Origin: Thioalkalivibrio paradoxus ARh 1
GTDB taxonomy: Bacteria > Pseudomonadota > Gammaproteobacteria > Ectothiorhodospirales > Ectothiorhodospiraceae
DNA: 64,000 nt
Assembly: GCF_000227685.2 (NCBI RefSeq)
Contig: NZ_CP007029.1
Location: forward strand, 2,702,501-2,766,500
Direction: 5' to 3'
Shown in pieces: positions 27,054 to 36,390 of the stretch; position 1 is the stretch's first letter; every line of letters starts with the position of its first letter. The notes under the pieces were generated by a model that worked only from the letters and a program-made list of their open reading frames with translations, searched no databases and was not told the DNA's origin. The position numbers and the translations under genes were made by a program.

Positions 27054-27944
27054 CTATACGAAAAACGATCCAATGCCCTCTGCGAGGTATTGTCGGCGCC
27101 GCTGCCTTTCCGGCGCAGAGAGATGGTCCACGCCAGTCGTCTTGTTGACGTCGAGGAGGATCGGTGTGCCTTCATGGATGACGTAGTCGAGCTTTCCGTA
27201 ATCAAGACCCAGGCGATCGCGCCAGGTCGCCACGATCGGATGCGGCTCGACCTGCTCGGAGTGCAGACGGTTCGCTGCTTTCACGATCGGCACATCCGAA
27301 GCGAGCCGCCTGCAGGTGCTGCGATCGCCGAGAAACTGGTAGACGCGGAGATGGAAGCGCCCAGCCTCGACCTCCGGCAGGAACCGTTCGATCACGACCG
27401 CCGGATCTTCCCACAACTCCGGTGGCACGAGGCCAGCGCGCTGGTAGAGGCGATACGACTGCCAGCCGCCGGGAATCGAGCCGCCCAGCCACGACCGATG
27501 AAGCCGCCCGAGAACACCTCCCGCGCGCGCCCACCTCAACGCACGCGGAGTCCCGAGCCGCCGTTCGGGTTCGCCGCCGTAGTTCAGATCGGATTTCACG
27601 ATCACGGGGCCATTCCATTGGTCGTGCGCGCTGACAAGCTGTTCGCTGATCCTGGATTTTCTGATGTCCTTTACCCGGTGGTTGATCGCCGCCGGGTAAC
27701 GGGACGCCAGTTCCAGGTACTCGTCCGGCACTACCGAGAGATCGACGTGCACGAACAGAACGTCCGCCGGAACGTAGCGCCTGGTCCCGCGCAGCATCGT
27801 CACCCTGTGACCTGAGGCCCGCCAGCGGTCGGCCAGGTGAAACACCACACTGGACCGCAGATCCTTGCGAAGGCTCCGCGCGTGGAACAGCACCGCGATG
27901 TGCTTCTGGTCCCTCACGAATCGATCGGCATGACGGGCTGCCAA
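27054..27944 (-). CDS. ATP-grasp-like protein paired with a methyltransferase
   Basis: A 296-residue cytoplasmic protein. The C-terminal part has ATP-grasp features: VIVKSDLNYGGEPE in the middle (a lysine and a Gly-rich loop) and LDYGKLDYVIHEGTPILLDV followed by NKTTG, the Mg-ATP ligand region (Asp, Asn). The N-terminal third (HIAVLFHARS, FVHVDLSVVPDEYLELA) resembles a Rossmann-like preATP-grasp domain. The family is not recognised further. The start is uncertain: TTG at 27944 gives the longest frame, while a GTG at residue 10 would give the more natural MRDQKHIAVLF. It follows the methyltransferase stop by 14 nt, so the two are cotranscribed. A ligase making a small amide or peptide bond is plausible, unproven. 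Confidence 0.75.
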   Translation of the reverse strand: MAARHADRFVRDQKHIAVLFHARSLRKDLRSSVVFHLADRWRASGHRVTMLRGTRRYVPADVLFVHVDLSVVPDEYLELASRYPAAINHRVKDIRKSRISEQLVSAHDQWNGPVIVKSDLNYGGEPERRLGTPRALRWARAGGVLGRLHRSWLGGSIPGGWQSYRLYQRAGLVPPELWEDPAVVIERFLPEVEAGRFHLRVYQFLGDRSTCRRLASDVPIVKAANRLHSEQVEPHPIVATWRDRLGLDYGKLDYVIHEGTPILLDVNKTTGVDHLSAPERQRRRQYLAEGIGSFFV

Positions 27945-27958
27945 GCGCCAGCCAGCGC

Positions 27959-28708
27959 TCAGACCTTCTCCCAGTCGGCACGAACGAATGCAAGTTGCCA
28001 GTTCATGCGCACCCCGTGCTGCTCTTGCTCGATCCCGAGATAATCAACCAGTCCTCGCCAGATCTCGTCGTCGTCTCCCAGATCGAGCCGGAACAGGTCG
28101 CGGCAGAACCGGATAGCGGTTGCCGTGTCAGGATACGACCAGTGGAACGGGGTCACTTCGTAGTCCACGACCCGAAACCCCGCCTGCTCGATGCTTGCGA
28201 TTTCCACGTTGCGGTCCAGGAACCTCGCCTCGTGCCCCTGTGAACTGTATCGGTTGACGAACCGATCGAGAAACGCGGCTGCCGGAGTCCCATCTTCCAC
28301 GTCGCCGATGATCAGCCGTCCACCGGGCGCAAGTACTCGATGACACTCCCGGTAAAACACACCACGCCCGACGATCACATGATGCAGCGCCGCTAGCGTC
28401 AGCACGACGTTCACCTCTCCATTCGCGAACGGAAGTTGGTCCCAGTTTCCGTAAAGAATGGTGGGGTCACCCTCAAGGTAATCGGAAACATGCTCTACCG
28501 GCCGAAGGATGGCCCCGGGTGCAATCTCGTCGAGATGCGGACACAGGTAGGAACCACCACTCGGAAAGTCGACGACGATCTCGCCCGATCCGGGTGCCGC
28601 GAGTTCCAGCGGCCGCCGGAACTCGAACTCCCGTGCCCGGGGGCAATATTCCATCGCCCGGTGATAACTGGCGCCATCCCGCCGCTTCACATGCTCAGTC
28701 ACCTGCAT
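27959..28708 (-). CDS. Class I SAM-dependent methyltransferase
   Basis: A 249-residue cytoplasmic enzyme of the Methyltransf_11 type. A SAM-binding region at about 43-60 reads EIVVDFPSGGSYLCPHL, an unusual variant in which the usual Gly-rich loop is FPSGGSY. It then has WDQLPFANGEVNVVLTLAALHHV (motifs II-III) and HRVLAPGGRLIIGDV (post I). The ATG at 28708 is preferred over the long frame from 28912, whose lead is low-complexity; GAGGGG is about 12 nt upstream. It is the first gene of a two-gene unit with the ATP-grasp-like protein, suggesting tailoring of a shared product. Confidence 0.86.
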   Translation of the reverse strand: MQVTEHVKRRDGASYHRAMEYCPRAREFEFRRPLELAAPGSGEIVVDFPSGGSYLCPHLDEIAPGAILRPVEHVSDYLEGDPTILYGNWDQLPFANGEVNVVLTLAALHHVIVGRGVFYRECHRVLAPGGRLIIGDVEDGTPAAAFLDRFVNRYSSQGHEARFLDRNVEIASIEQAGFRVVDYEVTPFHWSYPDTATAIRFCRDLFRLDLGDDDEIWRGLVDYLGIEQEQHGVRMNWQLAFVRADWEKV

Positions 28709-29043
28709 CACGCGCACCACACCCCTCAGAGGCCCCGGAGCCGACCACGCCGCCACGGAGCCGTTGTCTCGCGGCTGCACCGGCTGTCCCAGTACCGATT
28801 TTTCCACGAGCGTCTTGGGCTCCGGCATGCCGGCACTTGGCCGATTCTGCCGGAGTGTCGCCCAGGCCACAAAACAGCAGAGACGGTGGCGGGTAACCGA
28901 CCAGCGCAGCAACGGCCAGCGCGATCAAGTTCCCTGGGCTTCTACCACCAGCGCTGCCCAGCCCCGCGCGGTACGCACCCGCGCTGTCCGATCACCCGTC
29001 CGGTGCACATTGCTGGCGCGTCCTCGGCGCGTGCCGCGTCGAT
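28709..29043. other. Intergenic region, no supported gene
   Basis: 335 bp between the methyltransferase start and the stop of the alpha/beta hydrolase gene, both leftward. A minus-strand 77-codon ORF (28695-28928) overlaps the methyltransferase start and has no family features. No hairpin or repeat seen. Confidence 0.4.
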
Positions 29044-30729
29044 TCACGGGCGCTGTGCCGCTTCTCCCCTGGCGGCAGCCGGCAGGTCGCCGATGTGGGA
29101 CTTCAGGCGCTGGATCCCGGTCTCGGTCCAGTTCGGCGGCGCACTGACTTCGCGCCAGGCGTCGATGTAGTGCTCGGTGGCGTAGCGGTGGCCGTAGCCG
29201 ATCGGCGCCTTGTCGGCCGCGAAGATGTCGGCAGCGAGTTGCAGCAGGGTGACGACCGGGAACCAGCGCAGGCTCGGCGAGACGTCCGGGCCACGCGGTT
29301 CCGCCATCCATTCCGGCGCCCGGAACAGCGACTCGGGTTCGAAGAACGTGATGGGATCACTCGCGTATTGCAGGTAGACGATCCGCAGCGGCCCCCAGTC
29401 GGCAGCAAAGCGCTCCGGCGGGACGTACTGGTTGCTGAATCGGACCACGGAACCATCCCGAAACCGCGGTAGCCAGGCCGGCGTCCCGGGCTTGCGGTGG
29501 TCGGTCACCCAACGCCAGGTACTGCTCCGGAACGGTGGGCCGGACCAGAGAGCACCGTGCACCGGGTCGCCGACAATGTCCCAGATATCCACCGAGCGCT
29601 GGGAGTTCAATGCACCCAGGCTCAGCCCGTGGAGATACAGGCGCGGCCGCTGGTCGGCGGGCAGGTCGGTCCAGTGCCGGTAGATGGCCTGGAACAATTC
29701 CCGGGCAGTCTCGGCCCCATACTCGGGCTGCGCCAGCAGCGTCAGCCAGCTCGGCAGGTAGGAATACTGCACGGCCACACTGGCGACATCCCCACGGTGC
29801 AGGTACTCGAGACTGTCGATGGCACCCGGATCCACCCAACCCGTTCCGGTCGGCGTGATGATCACGAGTACCGACCGTTCGAACGCGCTGGTGCGCTTCA
29901 GTTCATCGAGTGCGAGGGCGACGCGCTCGTCGATCGTCTCGGCGGCGTTCAGACCCACGTAGACACGCACCGGCACAACCACTTCAGTCCCGAAAAATCC
30001 CTCCAGGCTCTGCTGCGCGGGACCGCCAGCGACAAAGCGGCGGCCCTGGCGACCGAGCTCCTGCCAAGGCACCAGGGAGGCTTCACTGCCAGTGGTCATG
30101 GCGTGCTGCGGCGGATCCGTCTCGGGCTCGATCAACGCATCGAGTTGCTGGAAGGAGGCGTCGAAGGTGCCGAGAACCACGCGTGTCACCAATCCGTCGA
30201 TCAACGCCCAAAAGAGCAGCACAGCGATCAGCACTCCCAGCACGTTCGAGATCTTCCGCGGTGCGACATGGCTGAACCTGCGCGCCAGCGTTCGTGCAAC
30301 GAAGCGGAACATCCGCGCCGCCAGCAATAGCAACGCGAACAGCAGCAGCGCCGCGGCACCAAACCCGAGCAGATGGACACCCTCCACCGGTTCCATCGCC
30401 ATCCGCTCCCGCACCGAGTTCTGCCAGGCCGTGGCCTGCAGCAGGAAGACCAGCGCAACGCCGAGGCTCAGCGCGGCCAGCGGCCATTGGAGGATTTCCT
30501 GGACACGCTGGCGCGGAACCGGAAGCTCCACGTAACCCCACAACCAGCGCAGGAAGGCGCCCACTCCGTACCCGGCTGCGAGCGCGATGCCCGACAGCAG
30601 CGCCTGAAGCACGAAAGGCCGAGGAACCAGGCTCGGTGTCAGCGATACTGCGAAGAACAGCACCCCCACGACCAGCCCGGTGGCCGACAGCGATCGCCAT
30701 AACCGCCCGATGCTTGCCTGCACTCGCAT
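29044..30729 (-). CDS. Membrane-anchored alpha/beta hydrolase (Abhydrolase_9-type)
   Basis: A protein of about 561 residues. The N-terminal half holds four to five transmembrane helices (LVVGVLFFAVSLTPSLVPRP is a family hallmark). The C-terminal half is an alpha/beta-hydrolase fold with the nucleophile elbow LHGLSLGALNS. This two-part design matches bacterial membrane proteins with a catalytic domain, often annotated as DUF2319-type or alpha/beta-hydrolase family proteins. The substrate is unknown; a lipid or ester is plausible given the membrane anchor. The ATG at 30729 is chosen, but an in-frame GTG at 30735 is equally possible, and no strong ribosome site is seen. Confidence 0.85.
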   Translation of the reverse strand: MRVQASIGRLWRSLSATGLVVGVLFFAVSLTPSLVPRPFVLQALLSGIALAAGYGVGAFLRWLWGYVELPVPRQRVQEILQWPLAALSLGVALVFLLQATAWQNSVRERMAMEPVEGVHLLGFGAAALLLFALLLLAARMFRFVARTLARRFSHVAPRKISNVLGVLIAVLLFWALIDGLVTRVVLGTFDASFQQLDALIEPETDPPQHAMTTGSEASLVPWQELGRQGRRFVAGGPAQQSLEGFFGTEVVVPVRVYVGLNAAETIDERVALALDELKRTSAFERSVLVIITPTGTGWVDPGAIDSLEYLHRGDVASVAVQYSYLPSWLTLLAQPEYGAETARELFQAIYRHWTDLPADQRPRLYLHGLSLGALNSQRSVDIWDIVGDPVHGALWSGPPFRSSTWRWVTDHRKPGTPAWLPRFRDGSVVRFSNQYVPPERFAADWGPLRIVYLQYASDPITFFEPESLFRAPEWMAEPRGPDVSPSLRWFPVVTLLQLAADIFAADKAPIGYGHRYATEHYIDAWREVSAPPNWTETGIQRLKSHIGDLPAAARGEAAQRP

Positions 30730-30859
30730 GGCCACGATTGTGCCAAAGGGTTCTGCAGCCTGCTAAGGCGATTGACGGAAAACAGGGTACCGGATTGCGC
30801 CGGATTTTCGTTCGTCGGCAAGACACCCTCGGCCGGAGCCCTTTGACCGCGCCGGACCG

Positions 30860-31879
30860 TCACCCGGCTAGACGCAGCACGGGAACGAGCCCGAACCACA
30901 GCACGAAAGTCAGGGAGGCCACCATCAGACCGTCGATGCGGCCAGGCGGGCTGCCCGATTCGAGGCGCCGGTACAGCAGCCAGCCCAGCCAGAAGGCATG
31001 CGGGACCGCGATCAAGGCCACCCCCGCGTACGCGCCCGCGGCCAGACCGAAGACGTCCCAGATCACGGCGGCGGCCGCCGCGAGCCCCGTGAACGCGATG
31101 GATAGCCGCAGCGCAGCCCGGTGCCCGAGGCGGACGGCCAACGTGCATTTGCCGGCCGCGGCATCCGCCTCCAGGTCGGGGATACCCGCGAGGGTGATCG
31201 AGGGCAGGATCGCGAGCAGCAGTGGCAGGCTCAGCAGCCACGGCAGCGGCTCCTGCCAGGGGCCGCCCAGGAACACGAAACCGCCCAGCATCACGCCGAG
31301 ACTGTGGGTGACCGCCACATCGAGTTCGCCGAGGCCCCGGTAACTGAGCTTCAGCGGCGGTGCGGTGTACCCGGTCGCCAGTACCGCCAGCACGACGAGC
31401 ACCGCGAGCACGACCGGAACGGAACCCGGCGTCAGGGCCAGCAACCCTGCCGCCGCTGCCGCGAAGGCCGCCAGACTGAACACGATACCGGCCGCAACCT
31501 CGCGCCGGCTCAGCAAACCGTCCACCAGCACCCGCGATCCGCCCGTGAACGGACCGAAGAACCGGTTCCCGCGATCGCTCGCGAAGTCCACCTGCTCGTT
31601 GATCAGCACGGTCGCGACCTCGAGCAGGAACAGGCAGAGATAGCCGAGCCAGAAAAGCGGGTTCCCGAACACGCCGCCGGCCGGGTTGGCAGCGAGTGCC
31701 CCGGCAGTGTAGGCGAGCCAGGTCATCGGATAGAACTGCAGCCGCAGGGCCCGAAGCCAGGCACCGGTCTTTTGCCGCAGCCGCTCCCACGGCGTGACCC
31801 GGCCCTGTCGCAGCTGCAGGCCCTGGCGGCGGGCGCGCTCCAGCCAGCGCTGACGCTTCTCTGGCCCCACACGCGTCAA
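30860..31879 (-). CDS. UbiA-family prenyltransferase
   Basis: An integral membrane protein of up to 339 residues with about eight or nine helices. It has the two Asp-rich prenyl-diphosphate motifs: NEQVDFASDRGNRFFG (first, N-x3-D-x3-D) and IPDLEADAAAGKCTLAVRLG (second). TAPPLKLSYRGLGE also matches MenA/UbiA members. The aromatic acceptor cannot be told. The frame opens with TTG at 31879 and a GTG at 31870 is an alternative; both give a basic cytoplasmic lead before the first helix. It is followed 125 nt downstream by the hydrolase gene on the same strand. Confidence 0.88.
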   Translation of the reverse strand: MTRVGPEKRQRWLERARRQGLQLRQGRVTPWERLRQKTGAWLRALRLQFYPMTWLAYTAGALAANPAGGVFGNPLFWLGYLCLFLLEVATVLINEQVDFASDRGNRFFGPFTGGSRVLVDGLLSRREVAAGIVFSLAAFAAAAAGLLALTPGSVPVVLAVLVVLAVLATGYTAPPLKLSYRGLGELDVAVTHSLGVMLGGFVFLGGPWQEPLPWLLSLPLLLAILPSITLAGIPDLEADAAAGKCTLAVRLGHRAALRLSIAFTGLAAAAAVIWDVFGLAAGAYAGVALIAVPHAFWLGWLLYRRLESGSPPGRIDGLMVASLTFVLWFGLVPVLRLAG

Positions 31880-31930
31880 ACCCAGTGTCCGGAACGGGGC
31901 AGCCTCAGCAACGGCAAGAGCAGGAGCCGG

Positions 31931-32800
31931 TCACATCGCATCCTGTTGCTCCCGTTCCCGCGCCTTCTGCGACAGATAGGTGTCGCGATCGAGTTCGCGC
32001 AACTGTTCGGCGTAGCGTTCGGTCAGTTCAAACCAACGCTCGAGTCGAGCCTGCAGACGCTCGCTCTCCGGAACCTCGCGCGTCTCCAGGAAAGTCTGCA
32101 ACGCGAGATAGAACCGCATCACGTTACGCTCGATCATGCCCCGCAGGCCCCCGATCAGTTCGCCGTCCTCGTCCCGGCTGAAACCGACGCGGTCGGCACC
32201 GGCCGTTCCCAGATAGATGTCCATCGCCAACCGTGTGGCGCCGCCGATACCGAGCGAATACCGGAACTCGAGCAGCGTGTGGCTCCCGTCGATCGGCACT
32301 GCGGTCAGGTCCATCGCGAAGTCACGCGTGCCATGAGGCCCGTCGTCCCCGTGCAGTCCGATCTCGAGCCGGTGCTCGGTCGCCTCGATCACCTCGAAAT
32401 CCAGATCCAGCCCCATCACATCGTCCGGGGTCTCGAACTCCTTGCGGCCAATATAGATTCGCAGCGACGCGCCCGAATCCCTTTGCTCGAAGACGCACGC
32501 CTTCACATTCAGGTGGAGAAAGATGATCTCGCACCAGTTTCCGGCCGAACCGAGCGCTTCGGACACCGCGCCGAAGGATTCATCCACGGCCGCCTGGATC
32601 TCGCCCCGAAGGCTGCTGTCGTCATCAGTGGAATCAACGGCTATGGGCGCATCCAGGGGTGAGGCGTCGATCCGTTCCAGGGTTTCTGCCACACGCTCGT
32701 GCAACGGCACGCCGCCTTCTGCCATGGCATCCTGCAATCCGTACGGTACTGCGAGAAGCATTCCGACCCAGAACCACCACGTCGCGATACGCGATTCCAT
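31931..32800 (-). CDS. Hypothetical periplasmic protein
   Basis: A 289-residue protein with a signal peptide (residues 1-27, ending AMAEG). The mature chain begins with an acidic segment, then a beta-rich middle (AGNWCEIIFLHLNVKACVF, with two cysteines that could pair, and SLRIYIGRKEF), and ends in a long charged helix (RERLQ-type, AEQLRELDRDTYLSQKARE). The beta-rich section recalls START/polyketide-cyclase-like folds, but I do not recognise a family. It ends 51 nt before the UbiA gene on the same strand, so the two may be cotranscribed. Confidence 0.75.
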   Translation of the reverse strand: MESRIATWWFWVGMLLAVPYGLQDAMAEGGVPLHERVAETLERIDASPLDAPIAVDSTDDDSSLRGEIQAAVDESFGAVSEALGSAGNWCEIIFLHLNVKACVFEQRDSGASLRIYIGRKEFETPDDVMGLDLDFEVIEATEHRLEIGLHGDDGPHGTRDFAMDLTAVPIDGSHTLLEFRYSLGIGGATRLAMDIYLGTAGADRVGFSRDEDGELIGGLRGMIERNVMRFYLALQTFLETREVPESERLQARLERWFELTERYAEQLRELDRDTYLSQKAREREQQDAM

Positions 32801-33205
32801 ATCCAGCGCCTCTGTAGGCTTGATGTCTTTCTTAGACGCGGTGCATCAGGCAGGTGATCCCGTACTCTACTGAATCATGTTGCAGATGCCGGGAAAATCC
32901 TGCCAGGGAACTGCCCCGCGGCTGGAAGCAAGACGACCGATCCCTGCGCCTGGTCGCGTTCGTCTCGGCGCATCCGGCGCGCAAGCCCACGCGTTACAGA
33001 TCAGACGCGTCAGGCATCGACGACGAGCGCTGGTTTCGCGTCTGCGCACACGTTGTCACGGCGTTCGGCCATGGTCGGCTCATCCACATCCTCGCTGGTA
33101 TCATGCGGAGCATTCCGTTTCGGCCGCGACACCCGTGCACAGTGCTGCTGTTCGCGTCGAATCGCCGCGAACGCGGCTTCGGTTACCCTTCGATGAACTC
33201 CATTC
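32801..33205. other. Divergent intergenic region upstream of the MalT/SARP-like regulator
   Basis: 405 bp between two divergent genes. It presumably carries both promoters; I find no good hexamer pair, hairpin or repeat. Short ORFs across it are Arg/Pro-rich shadows. Confidence 0.4.
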
Positions 33206-36200
33206 ATGACTGACAACCCGCGCCCGGCCTGGCTTGCGCCACCCTTTTCAACCGGCCTCGCGCCGCGAGCATCGCTGCTGGCACGTTTGGACGGCGACGT
33301 TCCCCTGATCTGGCTGCACGGCCCCGCAGGTGCTGGCAAGACCGCGCTGGTGAGCGACTGGTTCCGGCGTTCCGGCCGTCAGGGAATCTGGTATGAGGCG
33401 GAACCCGGTGGCCGCGATCCCGCCGGCCTGTTCCGCATTCTCGGGACCGCATTCGACGATCCCTCGGCGTTGCCCAGCTTCTCGGCCGAACGGCAGGCGG
33501 ACCTCGAGCGGTTCTCCCGAATCTTCTTCCGCGAATTCTATACCCGCCTCCCGAAGAACTGCGCCGTGGTGCTGGACAACTGCGAAACCATTCAGGAGGA
33601 AACGTCGTTCGGGGTCATTCTGAAAGCGGCCGTCCAGGAACGTCCCCTGGGTGCCCGCATTCTGGTGACCTCGCGCCTGCCGCCGCCGGGTGCGCTCGCC
33701 CGGATGCGCGTGCACGGACTGATGCACGTTATCGAGGGTGACGAACTCGCGTTACAGCGCGACGAGGCCCTTGCCATCGCGAGGCTCCACGATCCGGAAG
33801 GTGCACTGGAGGACGCCCTGATCGACGAACTCTGGCAACGGAGCCGGGGCTGGATGGCGGGCTTTCTTCTGCTGGTGCAACAGCGCGTCCGGCATCCCGA
33901 AGTCGACGCTGGCGAAGGAACGGTTCCCTTGCTGGCTGACTACCTGCATCACGAGGTGCTCGCGCCGATCGACAAAATCGGTCTCGAGCAGCTGCTGGAG
34001 GTGGCGGTGCTGCCCTGGACCACCGCGGTCATGGCGACGGCGCTTTCGGGCAGTACCGCGCCGGCCCGCGTGCTCGATGAACTCGCGCGGCGTCACATGC
34101 TGGTCAGCCGGCGCGAAGGCGACCAGGCGCTCCCGATCTACGAGGTCCACCCGCTGCTCCGCGAACATCTGCTGGCGCGGGCGGACGCCGCGTTTCCGGC
34201 CAATCGGCTCGCCGCGCTGCGCGCGAAGGGGGGGCGATTGCTCGTCGAGGCGGGCGACCGGGACACCGGCCTGCAATTGCTGATCGCCGCGCAGGATTGG
34301 GAGGAGGCGATACCGCTCCTGCTGGATCTGGCGCCGCAGTTGGCGATGACGGGCCGCTTCCCCACGCTGCGCGCCTGGCTCGAGGCGCTGCCACAGGCGT
34401 TGTTCACCGACCGGCCCTGGCTGCGTTACTGGCAAGCCGTGTGCCTGTTACCCGTCGACCCCGTGGCATCACGGGAGCTTCTGGCCGGTTGCCAGACCTC
34501 CTTCACGCAAGGAGGGGATGCGACCGGTGCCCTGTCTGCATGGGTCGCGCTAATGGAGAGTGTCTGGCTGGCCTGGGACGATTGCCACGTGTTCGATCCG
34601 TGGCTCGACACCATGCCGCTGTCGCCAGCCGACCGCGCCTGGCAGTCCCTGCCGCCCCCGTTGACCGACCGGGCCGCCACCTATGCATTGCTCGGGCTGT
34701 TGCTGCGTCGCCCGGGTGACCCCGCCGTCGAGGCGTGGTCCCGGCGGCTGCAAGACGAACTGACCACGGGTTCGCCGCCGAACCGGCTGCTGCGCCTTGC
34801 CTACCCGCTGATGATCGAGGCCCTCTGGTTCAGTGGGGATCACGCGGCCGCCCGGAGGCTCGCCGATCGTTTCCTGCCGCTGATCACCAGCGGGCATGCC
34901 GACCCCCTGCTGCACCTGATGTGGAAGGCCGCGGAGGCGGGGCTCTATTACTGGCGCGAGGACCGTTCGGGCCCTTGCGTCCAGTGCGTCGAGGAAGGTT
35001 TGGCACTGGCCCGGGAATATGGCATCCCGTCCCAGAACCTGCAGTTGAGCTCCCTCGCCGTGTACGCGGCGCTGGCCGACGGGCAGGCGGACACTGCGCG
35101 CCTCTGGCTGGATCGAATGGCGCAGTCGGTGCACATGAGCCGCGCACTCGACGTCAGCCTGCACCATTTCCTTCTCGGCTGGGAGGCCCACACCCGCGAT
35201 GACAGACAGGCTGCGCTTGTGCACGTGCAGGAGGCCGAAAGGCTGGCTGTCGGGAGCGGCTGGGTGCACGCCATCGTCACGAACAGAATGGGCGTGGCCC
35301 AGGTCGCCTTCGCGGCCGGCGAGCGTCGACTGGCCGCGCGCATGCTGTCCAGCGCCAGTCGCCTGGCGAAGACAACCGGCAGCACCCTCTACCTGGCTCA
35401 GGTGCAACTGACCGCGGCGCGCCATGCCCTCGAGAGCGGTCACCGCAGAAGGGGTGTGTCGCTCCTGGCCGCGGGGATGACTGAAGCCGCCCGGCTCAAT
35501 CTGCACAAACTGCTGTGCTGGACGCCGGCCGAAACGGCGCGCCTCTGTCGGGAAGCGCTGCTCGCCAACATCGAGCCAACCTATGTGCGCGACTGGATCA
35601 CGGCGCGCGGGCTCGCCCTGCCGGATCCGCCGGTGGAGATCCGCGACTGGCCGTGGGGTCTGTCCATCGAGGCCCTGGGCGAGCTGCGCGTATTTCGGGG
35701 CCACGACCCTGTGGAGTCGCTCTCCGGCCGTTCCCGGGAGATCCTCGTGGCCGTCGTCGCCGCGGGCGGGGAGATCGCCCATGAAACACTGATGGATCGG
35801 CTCTGGCCCGATTCCGACGGGGACGCCGCTCGGCGATCCTTTGACACCGCGCTGCACCGCCTGCGCGGACAACTGGGCTGCCCCGACGCCCTGCGTCTCA
35901 AGAACGGCCGGTTGAGCCTGAACCGGGAGCGCTGCTGGCTGGACACCAGCGCCTTCCGCCGCCGTCTGGAACTCGCCGCGCAAGGTGATCCACGAGAGCG
36001 GGTCGAGCACTGGCTTGCCGCCCACGCGCTCTACCGGGGCCCGCTGCTCCAGGGTGAGACCACACCCGGTCTCCACTCGGCGCGCCGAAGCCTGGAACGG
36101 CGCTACGTGGAGGCTTTCCTCGAAGGCGCGGCCATGCTCGGCGCACTTGGCCGCGACAGCGAGGCCGAGCAACGTTGCGAGGAAGTGCTCGAGCGCGCAC

Positions 36201-36307
36201 CGGATGCGGAACTGCTGTACCGGTCGCTCTTCGATCGCTACGCGGCCCAGGGGCGACACGGTGAAGCCGCCGGAATCCATGCGCGCTGCCGCGAGGGAAG
36301 GTCGTAA
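33206..36307 (+). CDS. Large MalT/LAL-like ATPase regulator with C-terminal SARP-type (wHTH-BTAD) domain
   Basis: A 1033-residue cytoplasmic transcription regulator. The N terminus is a STAND/NACHT-type ATPase with P-loop GPAGAGKT (39-46), Walker B region CAVVLDNCE and sensor-like LVTSRLPP. A long TPR-like helical middle (about 330-800) is followed by a C-terminal OmpR-type winged helix (about 815-900, including SGRSREILVAVVAAGGEI) and a bacterial transcriptional activator domain (about 905-1025, with RLELAAQGDPRERVEHWL and LYRGPLLQGE). MalT-like proteins normally end in a LuxR HTH; here it is replaced by a SARP module. Ligand-driven oligomerisation through the TPR part is expected. Heptamer repeats just past its coding end suggest it controls the adjacent cytochrome gene. 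Confidence 0.9.
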   Translation: MTDNPRPAWLAPPFSTGLAPRASLLARLDGDVPLIWLHGPAGAGKTALVSDWFRRSGRQGIWYEAEPGGRDPAGLFRILGTAFDDPSALPSFSAERQADLERFSRIFFREFYTRLPKNCAVVLDNCETIQEETSFGVILKAAVQERPLGARILVTSRLPPPGALARMRVHGLMHVIEGDELALQRDEALAIARLHDPEGALEDALIDELWQRSRGWMAGFLLLVQQRVRHPEVDAGEGTVPLLADYLHHEVLAPIDKIGLEQLLEVAVLPWTTAVMATALSGSTAPARVLDELARRHMLVSRREGDQALPIYEVHPLLREHLLARADAAFPANRLAALRAKGGRLLVEAGDRDTGLQLLIAAQDWEEAIPLLLDLAPQLAMTGRFPTLRAWLEALPQALFTDRPWLRYWQAVCLLPVDPVASRELLAGCQTSFTQGGDATGALSAWVALMESVWLAWDDCHVFDPWLDTMPLSPADRAWQSLPPPLTDRAATYALLGLLLRRPGDPAVEAWSRRLQDELTTGSPPNRLLRLAYPLMIEALWFSGDHAAARRLADRFLPLITSGHADPLLHLMWKAAEAGLYYWREDRSGPCVQCVEEGLALAREYGIPSQNLQLSSLAVYAALADGQADTARLWLDRMAQSVHMSRALDVSLHHFLLGWEAHTRDDRQAALVHVQEAERLAVGSGWVHAIVTNRMGVAQVAFAAGERRLAARMLSSASRLAKTTGSTLYLAQVQLTAARHALESGHRRRGVSLLAAGMTEAARLNLHKLLCWTPAETARLCREALLANIEPTYVRDWITARGLALPDPPVEIRDWPWGLSIEALGELRVFRGHDPVESLSGRSREILVAVVAAGGEIAHETLMDRLWPDSDGDAARRSFDTALHRLRGQLGCPDALRLKNGRLSLNRERCWLDTSAFRRRLELAAQGDPRERVEHWLAAHALYRGPLLQGETTPGLHSARRSLERRYVEAFLEGAAMLGALGRDSEAEQRCEEVLERAPDAELLYRSLFDRYAAQGRHGEAAGIHARCREGRS

Positions 36308-36336
36308 GACGGCTGTAAGACCTGCTCCTGAATACT
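36304..36336 (+). promoter_or_regulatory. Candidate SARP operator and -10 element upstream of cytochrome c gene
   Basis: Two perfect heptamers GTAAGAC at 36304-36310 and 36315-36321, period exactly 11 bp, followed after 9 bp by AATACT (36331-36336), a possible -10. SARP regulators bind 11-bp-spaced direct heptamers placed about 8 bp upstream of the -10. The first repeat overlaps the stop codon of the regulator gene itself. Confidence 0.4.
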
Positions 36337-36343
36337 TCCGGTC

Positions 36344-36363
36344 AGGCACGGCTTGCCGTGCCT
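36344..36363. other. Perfect inverted repeat in cytochrome c leader
   Basis: AGGCACGG-CTTG-CCGTGCCT, an 8-bp perfect stem with a 4-nt loop, between the candidate operator and the Shine-Dalgarno sequence of the cytochrome gene. It has no T tract in either direction, so an mRNA-leader hairpin or protein site is likelier than a terminator. Confidence 0.5.
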
Positions 36364-36390
36364 CTGGAAAAACAAGTCAGGAGGTCCACC

